Below, piece after piece: positions 22,128 to 24,595 of a stretch of DNA of 24,595 nt; position 1 is the stretch's first letter, and every line of letters begins with the position of its first letter. The DNA is taken from IMG/VR virus record IMGVR_UViG_3300028840_003821, positions 1-24,595 of that record; one strand, written 5' to 3'. The notes under the pieces were generated by a model. The model did no database searches. It was not told the origin of the DNA and was given only the letters and a program-made list of their open reading frames with translations. A program made the position numbers and the translations under genes. Source of the DNA: a virus.

Positions 22128-22190
22128 TTCCTTGATTGCATCCCTAAAATCTGAGAAATTGGGTTACGGGGAGTAAATGAGGAGGAAAAT

Positions 22191-22967
22191 ATGGATCAGG
22201 AAATTAAACTTTTTAAGGAGCCTATAAGAGAGCGGCAATTTACGCTTCCTTGTGGGCTTCTTTTTTCGGGTGAGTTGATTAAAGAGGTATCTTTGACGCC
22301 GATGACTGCTAAGGACAGGAAGGAGGCGGCTGACCCGGCTATGAGAAATAACGGGGGTAAGTTGATATCTAAGCTATTGGCCAATAGAATCACCAAGATA
22401 GGTGAGGAAAAGCCCACGATGGATATGATAAGGAGGATGTTGACTGCTGACCGTGATTTCTTACTTCTTAAACTTTGTGATATCACTTATCCAAATAAGC
22501 CTATAGAGGCAACATTTTCTTGCTCTAATAGCAGATGCGGGGAAAAGTTTGATTTGGAGATACCATTGGATGAAATTGAGGTTCTAGAGATGCCGGAGGA
22601 GTACCAGGATAACATTTATCCAGGGAAGAATGTGAGGTATTTCGATTTCGATTTGCCGGAATGGGAGGTGAAAGCTAAGTTTCAATTCCCGGATGGTAGA
22701 ATTCAGGAGGCAGTTGCTACTAGACTCAGGCAAAATATGGCTGAGGGGGAGCAAATAATATTCTCCAAGATGATTTTAGAGTGGAATGGGATAAGTTCTA
22801 TAGCGGTAGCTCAGTTGGATACTTTTCCCATGGAGTTGATCTCTGAGATTGAAAAGGCAGTTTCAGGGCATACTTATGGTCCTAAGTTTAACAAATCTAT
22901 GATTTGCCCGTCTTGTGGGCAGGAGAATGAAGGAGGTCTTGATATTTCAGGTTTTTTGTTCAGGTAG
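22191..22967 (+). CDS. Tail assembly chaperone, short form (zinc-site containing)
   Basis: 258 residues between tube and tape measure, the place of the G-type tail assembly chaperone. Layout: N-terminal strands (FTLPCGLLFSGELIKEVSL), a helical part with MIRRMLTADRDFLLLKL, and a four-cysteine site made from C111/C116 and C239/C242. It recalls the baseplate/tail chaperone-type proteins of myophages (T4 gp26-like pattern), which have a Cys pair after the first helical part. A GAGGAGG site precedes the ATG. Near its end are a Shine-Dalgarno-like AAGGAGGT and a T TTT TTG slippery site, so a minority of ribosomes should make the longer form. Assignment is by position plus frameshift; fold not proven. 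Confidence 0.75.
   Translation: MDQEIKLFKEPIRERQFTLPCGLLFSGELIKEVSLTPMTAKDRKEAADPAMRNNGGKLISKLLANRITKIGEEKPTMDMIRRMLTADRDFLLLKLCDITYPNKPIEATFSCSNSRCGEKFDLEIPLDEIEVLEMPEEYQDNIYPGKNVRYFDFDLPEWEVKAKFQFPDGRIQEAVATRLRQNMAEGEQIIFSKMILEWNGISSIAVAQLDTFPMELISEIEKAVSGHTYGPKFNKSMICPSCGQENEGGLDISGFLFR
22930..22958 (+). promoter_or_regulatory. Programmed -1 ribosomal frameshift signal
   Basis: T TTT TTG at 22952-22958 is in the correct phase (GGT TTT TTG in the zero frame). The -1 frame is open from there to 23200. AAGGAGGT at 22930-22937 stands 14 bases upstream, inside coding sequence with no credible start for it, like the internal Shine-Dalgarno sequence that stimulates -1 slippage in dnaX. Only a tiny hairpin (TGAG/CTCA, 22972-22983) is seen downstream. 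P2-like phages use the same heptamer for their tail chaperone. Confidence 0.8.
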
Positions 22968-23200
22968 TCTCTGAGCCAACTCATGCGGTGAATTATGATA
23001 AAATGGTGTTTCAGATTGGGTGTGAGTTGCATTGGTCGTGGAGAGAATTGATTGATATGCCTTTACAAGATCTGGAGCAATATTATGAATGGCTCATAGA
23101 GAAAAAGCAAGAAGAGGAAAAGCAGTTGGAAAAATCGAGGTCCAGAAATAGGCAATCTTCTAAGCCCGTTAGACGCGGGGGAAGATTCAGGAGGAGGTAA
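22958..23200 (+). CDS. -1 frame extension of the tail assembly chaperone (long form 22191-23200)
   Basis: About 80 residues added to the chaperone by frameshifting, giving a long form of about 336 residues. It reads VQVVSEPTHAVNYDKMVFQI, then HWSWRELIDMPLQDLEQYYE, and ends in a strongly basic SRSRNRQSSKPVRRGG tail. In known phages this extension recruits tube protein while the N-terminal part coats the tape measure. Independent initiation at the GTG at 22988 is unlikely because no ribosome site precedes it. The stop is directly followed by the tape measure ATG. Confidence 0.75.
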   Translation, partial: VQVVSEPTHAVNYDKMVFQIGCELHWSWRELIDMPLQDLEQYYEWLIEKKQEEEKQLEKSRSRNRQSSKPVRRGGRFRRR

Positions 23201-24595
23201 ATGGGAGCTTTAAGTATGGCGACGGATAAGATGAGTGCCCCTTTAGGTCGTATTACAGGTAGATTAGAAAAGTTAAACAAAGAATCTAGGCAAACTGGTA
23301 TGGGCATGGGAATGCTAGGAGGAGCTTTTACGGCGGCTGGTTATGGCATGTCAAAGATCATTACCTCTGGAATTAAGGATGCCGTGGAGTATGAGGGTCA
23401 GTTAAAAAAATTGGGGTCTATTACTGGATGGGGTAGTGAGAAGGTGGAACAATTAGGTAAAGACTTTGATAAAATGACTGCTACATTACCTCTTTCGTCT
23501 TTTGAGCTTGCTAACATGGCTATAATGGCCTCTAAATTGGGTATTGCCGCTAAAGGTGATGTTGCGGGGCTTAAAAAGGTAGCTTTTGAGGCTTCGATGC
23601 TCGGCAAGGCCTTGGGTTTTAGTGAAGAACAAACCGTGGCCATGATTGGACGGTTAGGTACGGTATATAAATTGATGAGTAAAGAGGACATTTTTAGAAA
23701 TATGAGTAAAGAGGCTCAAGTTGCCTTTAAAAAGATGTCTGAGGCTCAACAAAAAGCATTTTTGGCTGAGAAATTGGCTAAAAATATGGCCGGGGTTGGA
23801 GCGGTTCTTACTCAAATGTCATATGCTTCATCCGTTAGTGCTGATTATCTGACTGATGTGGCTTTGAGATCAGGTGCGGCTGGTCAGGCTTTACAATTGA
23901 CTGTAGGTGACGTTACGGCTATGGCTGGAATGATGGGTGATGCCGGTGCTCAAGCCCAGGCCGCAGGATCAAACATGGGAAATTTGTTTAGCATGGTAAA
24001 TAAAAATGCCGCTAAATATGCTGATTTTATGGGTAAAGCCACGGGGGGCGGTAAAAAGATGGCCCAGTCTTGGGAACAATTGAGGAAATCTAATCCCAGG
24101 GAGGCTTTTATTCAATTCATGGAAGTTCTAGGTGCTCAAAAGCAGAGAGATCTTCAGGGATTCTCTACTCTCACATCACAATTAGGGTTTAATTCTATCA
24201 GGTTAGAGAGGGTGGTTGGTGCTCTTGCTGATAATGCGATAAAGGGTGAAAATGGGATGAGTCGTCTTAGGGGAATGATGGATTCCGCTAATGATACCTT
24301 CGCAAAAGGTACGGCTACTCAGGAGGCTTATAACAAGATTGCCCAGGGTACCGGGTTGAGGTGGAGTGTTTTAACTGGCTCATTGCGGAACATCTCAAAA
24401 GCCATTGGAAAGGTGTTCTTACCTCTAATTAATAGGGTGTTGGGAGTGTTTATAGATCTGGCCGCGAAGGTGCTTGATTTGGATGATAGTGTAATAGCAA
24501 TGGGAGGAGCTATTTTGGCTGGAGTAGCGGCATTTTCAATTATTGCTGGGGCCGTTCTTTTAGCTACGGCGGCGGTGATAATATTCGGATCGGCA
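23201..24595 (+). CDS. Tape measure protein (N-terminal part, cut by window end)
   Basis: 465 codons are open to the last base with no stop. The ATG at 23201 lies just behind GAGGAGGT. The content is typical: alanine-, glycine- and methionine-rich helices (GMGMGMLGGAFTAAGYGMSK), LGSITGWGSEKVEQLGKDFD, an AMAGMMGDAGAQAQAAGSNM repeat-like helix, and near the window end a long hydrophobic stretch (VIAMGGAILAGVAAFSIIAG onward), as in tape measures that later form a membrane pore. The protein fixes tail length and is packed inside the tube by the chaperone encoded just upstream. Confidence 0.92.
   Translation, partial: MGALSMATDKMSAPLGRITGRLEKLNKESRQTGMGMGMLGGAFTAAGYGMSKIITSGIKDAVEYEGQLKKLGSITGWGSEKVEQLGKDFDKMTATLPLSSFELANMAIMASKLGIAAKGDVAGLKKVAFEASMLGKALGFSEEQTVAMIGRLGTVYKLMSKEDIFRNMSKEAQVAFKKMSEAQQKAFLAEKLAKNMAGVGAVLTQMSYASSVSADYLTDVALRSGAAGQALQLTVGDVTAMAGMMGDAGAQAQAAGSNMGNLFSMVNKNAAKYADFMGKATGGGKKMAQSWEQLRKSNPREAFIQFMEVLGAQKQRDLQGFSTLTSQLGFNSIRLERVVGALADNAIKGENGMSRLRGMMDSANDTFAKGTATQEAYNKIAQGTGLRWSVLTGSLRNISKAIGKVFLPLINRVLGVFIDLAAKVLDLDDSVIAMGGAILAGVAAFSIIAGAVLLATAAVIIFGSA

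Noticed and set aside
22988-23200. Separate small gene starting at GTG 22988
   Set aside because: No ribosome site precedes it, and the frame is open back to the slippery site, which fits a frameshift extension better.
1-24595. CRISPR arrays, tRNA or rRNA genes, insertion sequences
   Set aside because: No regularly spaced repeats, cloverleaf-like sequence, ribosomal RNA motif or transposase was seen; the three palindromes are far apart and do not form an array.

Overview
The window is part of the late, virion-morphogenesis region of a tailed bacteriophage or prophage with a contractile tail (myovirus morphology). Every supported gene is on the plus strand, tightly packed and often joined by stop/start overlaps. 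The order is canonical: (end of an upstream gene) - large terminase - zinc-ribbon protein - portal - two small genes - prohead protease/scaffold - major capsid protein - head completion genes - fibre/adhesin-like cluster - small membrane protein - neck/tail completion genes - tail sheath - tail tube - tail assembly chaperone with a -1 frameshift - tape measure (cut by the window end). The sheath followed by the tube is what identifies a contractile tail. The DNA is moderately AT-rich and uses AGG/AGA freely for arginine. Strong AGGAGG-type ribosome sites precede the abundant products (capsid, scaffold, sheath, tube, tape measure). I cannot name the host: no tRNA, integrase or host gene is present.

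Left part (1-6474). The terminase and portal genes are each interrupted by an in-frame intein. The terminase intein carries an HNH endonuclease and sits in the conserved C-terminal nuclease motif. The portal intein carries a two-motif LAGLIDADG endonuclease. A possible promoter overlaps the portal stop. Two small genes follow, then a strong intrinsic terminator lies directly in front of the protease ribosome site, so the capsid operon is probably set by read-through or antitermination.

Middle (6488-13064). A 1112-residue protease-scaffold gene contains S78-like protease, histidine-rich, LPHH...RGG...HY and acidic scaffold segments. A second in-frame start with a strong ribosome site at 8903 would give scaffold alone. 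The major capsid protein follows with a large inserted beta-rich domain, then a C2HC zinc-finger protein and two head-completion genes.

Accessory cluster (13075-17626). These genes look like adhesins or decorations. Two share a 15-residue N-terminal peptide that is identical in protein while its DNA differs at six silent positions. Two share a C-terminal beta module, one of them in both sets. Their place between head-completion and neck genes suggests head, collar or neck fibres rather than baseplate fibres. A small lipobox/transmembrane protein and a short basic protein close the cluster.

Tail part (17626-24595). Neck protein, a probable tail-terminator-like protein, a small sheath-adjacent protein, sheath, tube, the chaperone with a T TTT TTG slippery site and an upstream Shine-Dalgarno-like sequence, then the tape measure.

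The most unusual signal outside genes is a perfect 16-bp palindrome, ATGCACTTGAGTGCAT, present three times (75, 11408, 22112). Two copies overlap stop codons at gene boundaries and one lies inside a coding linker. It looks like a dispersed operator/stoperator or an RNA hairpin element. No stretch over 300 bases lacks a gene, and no CRISPR array, tRNA or rRNA was seen.
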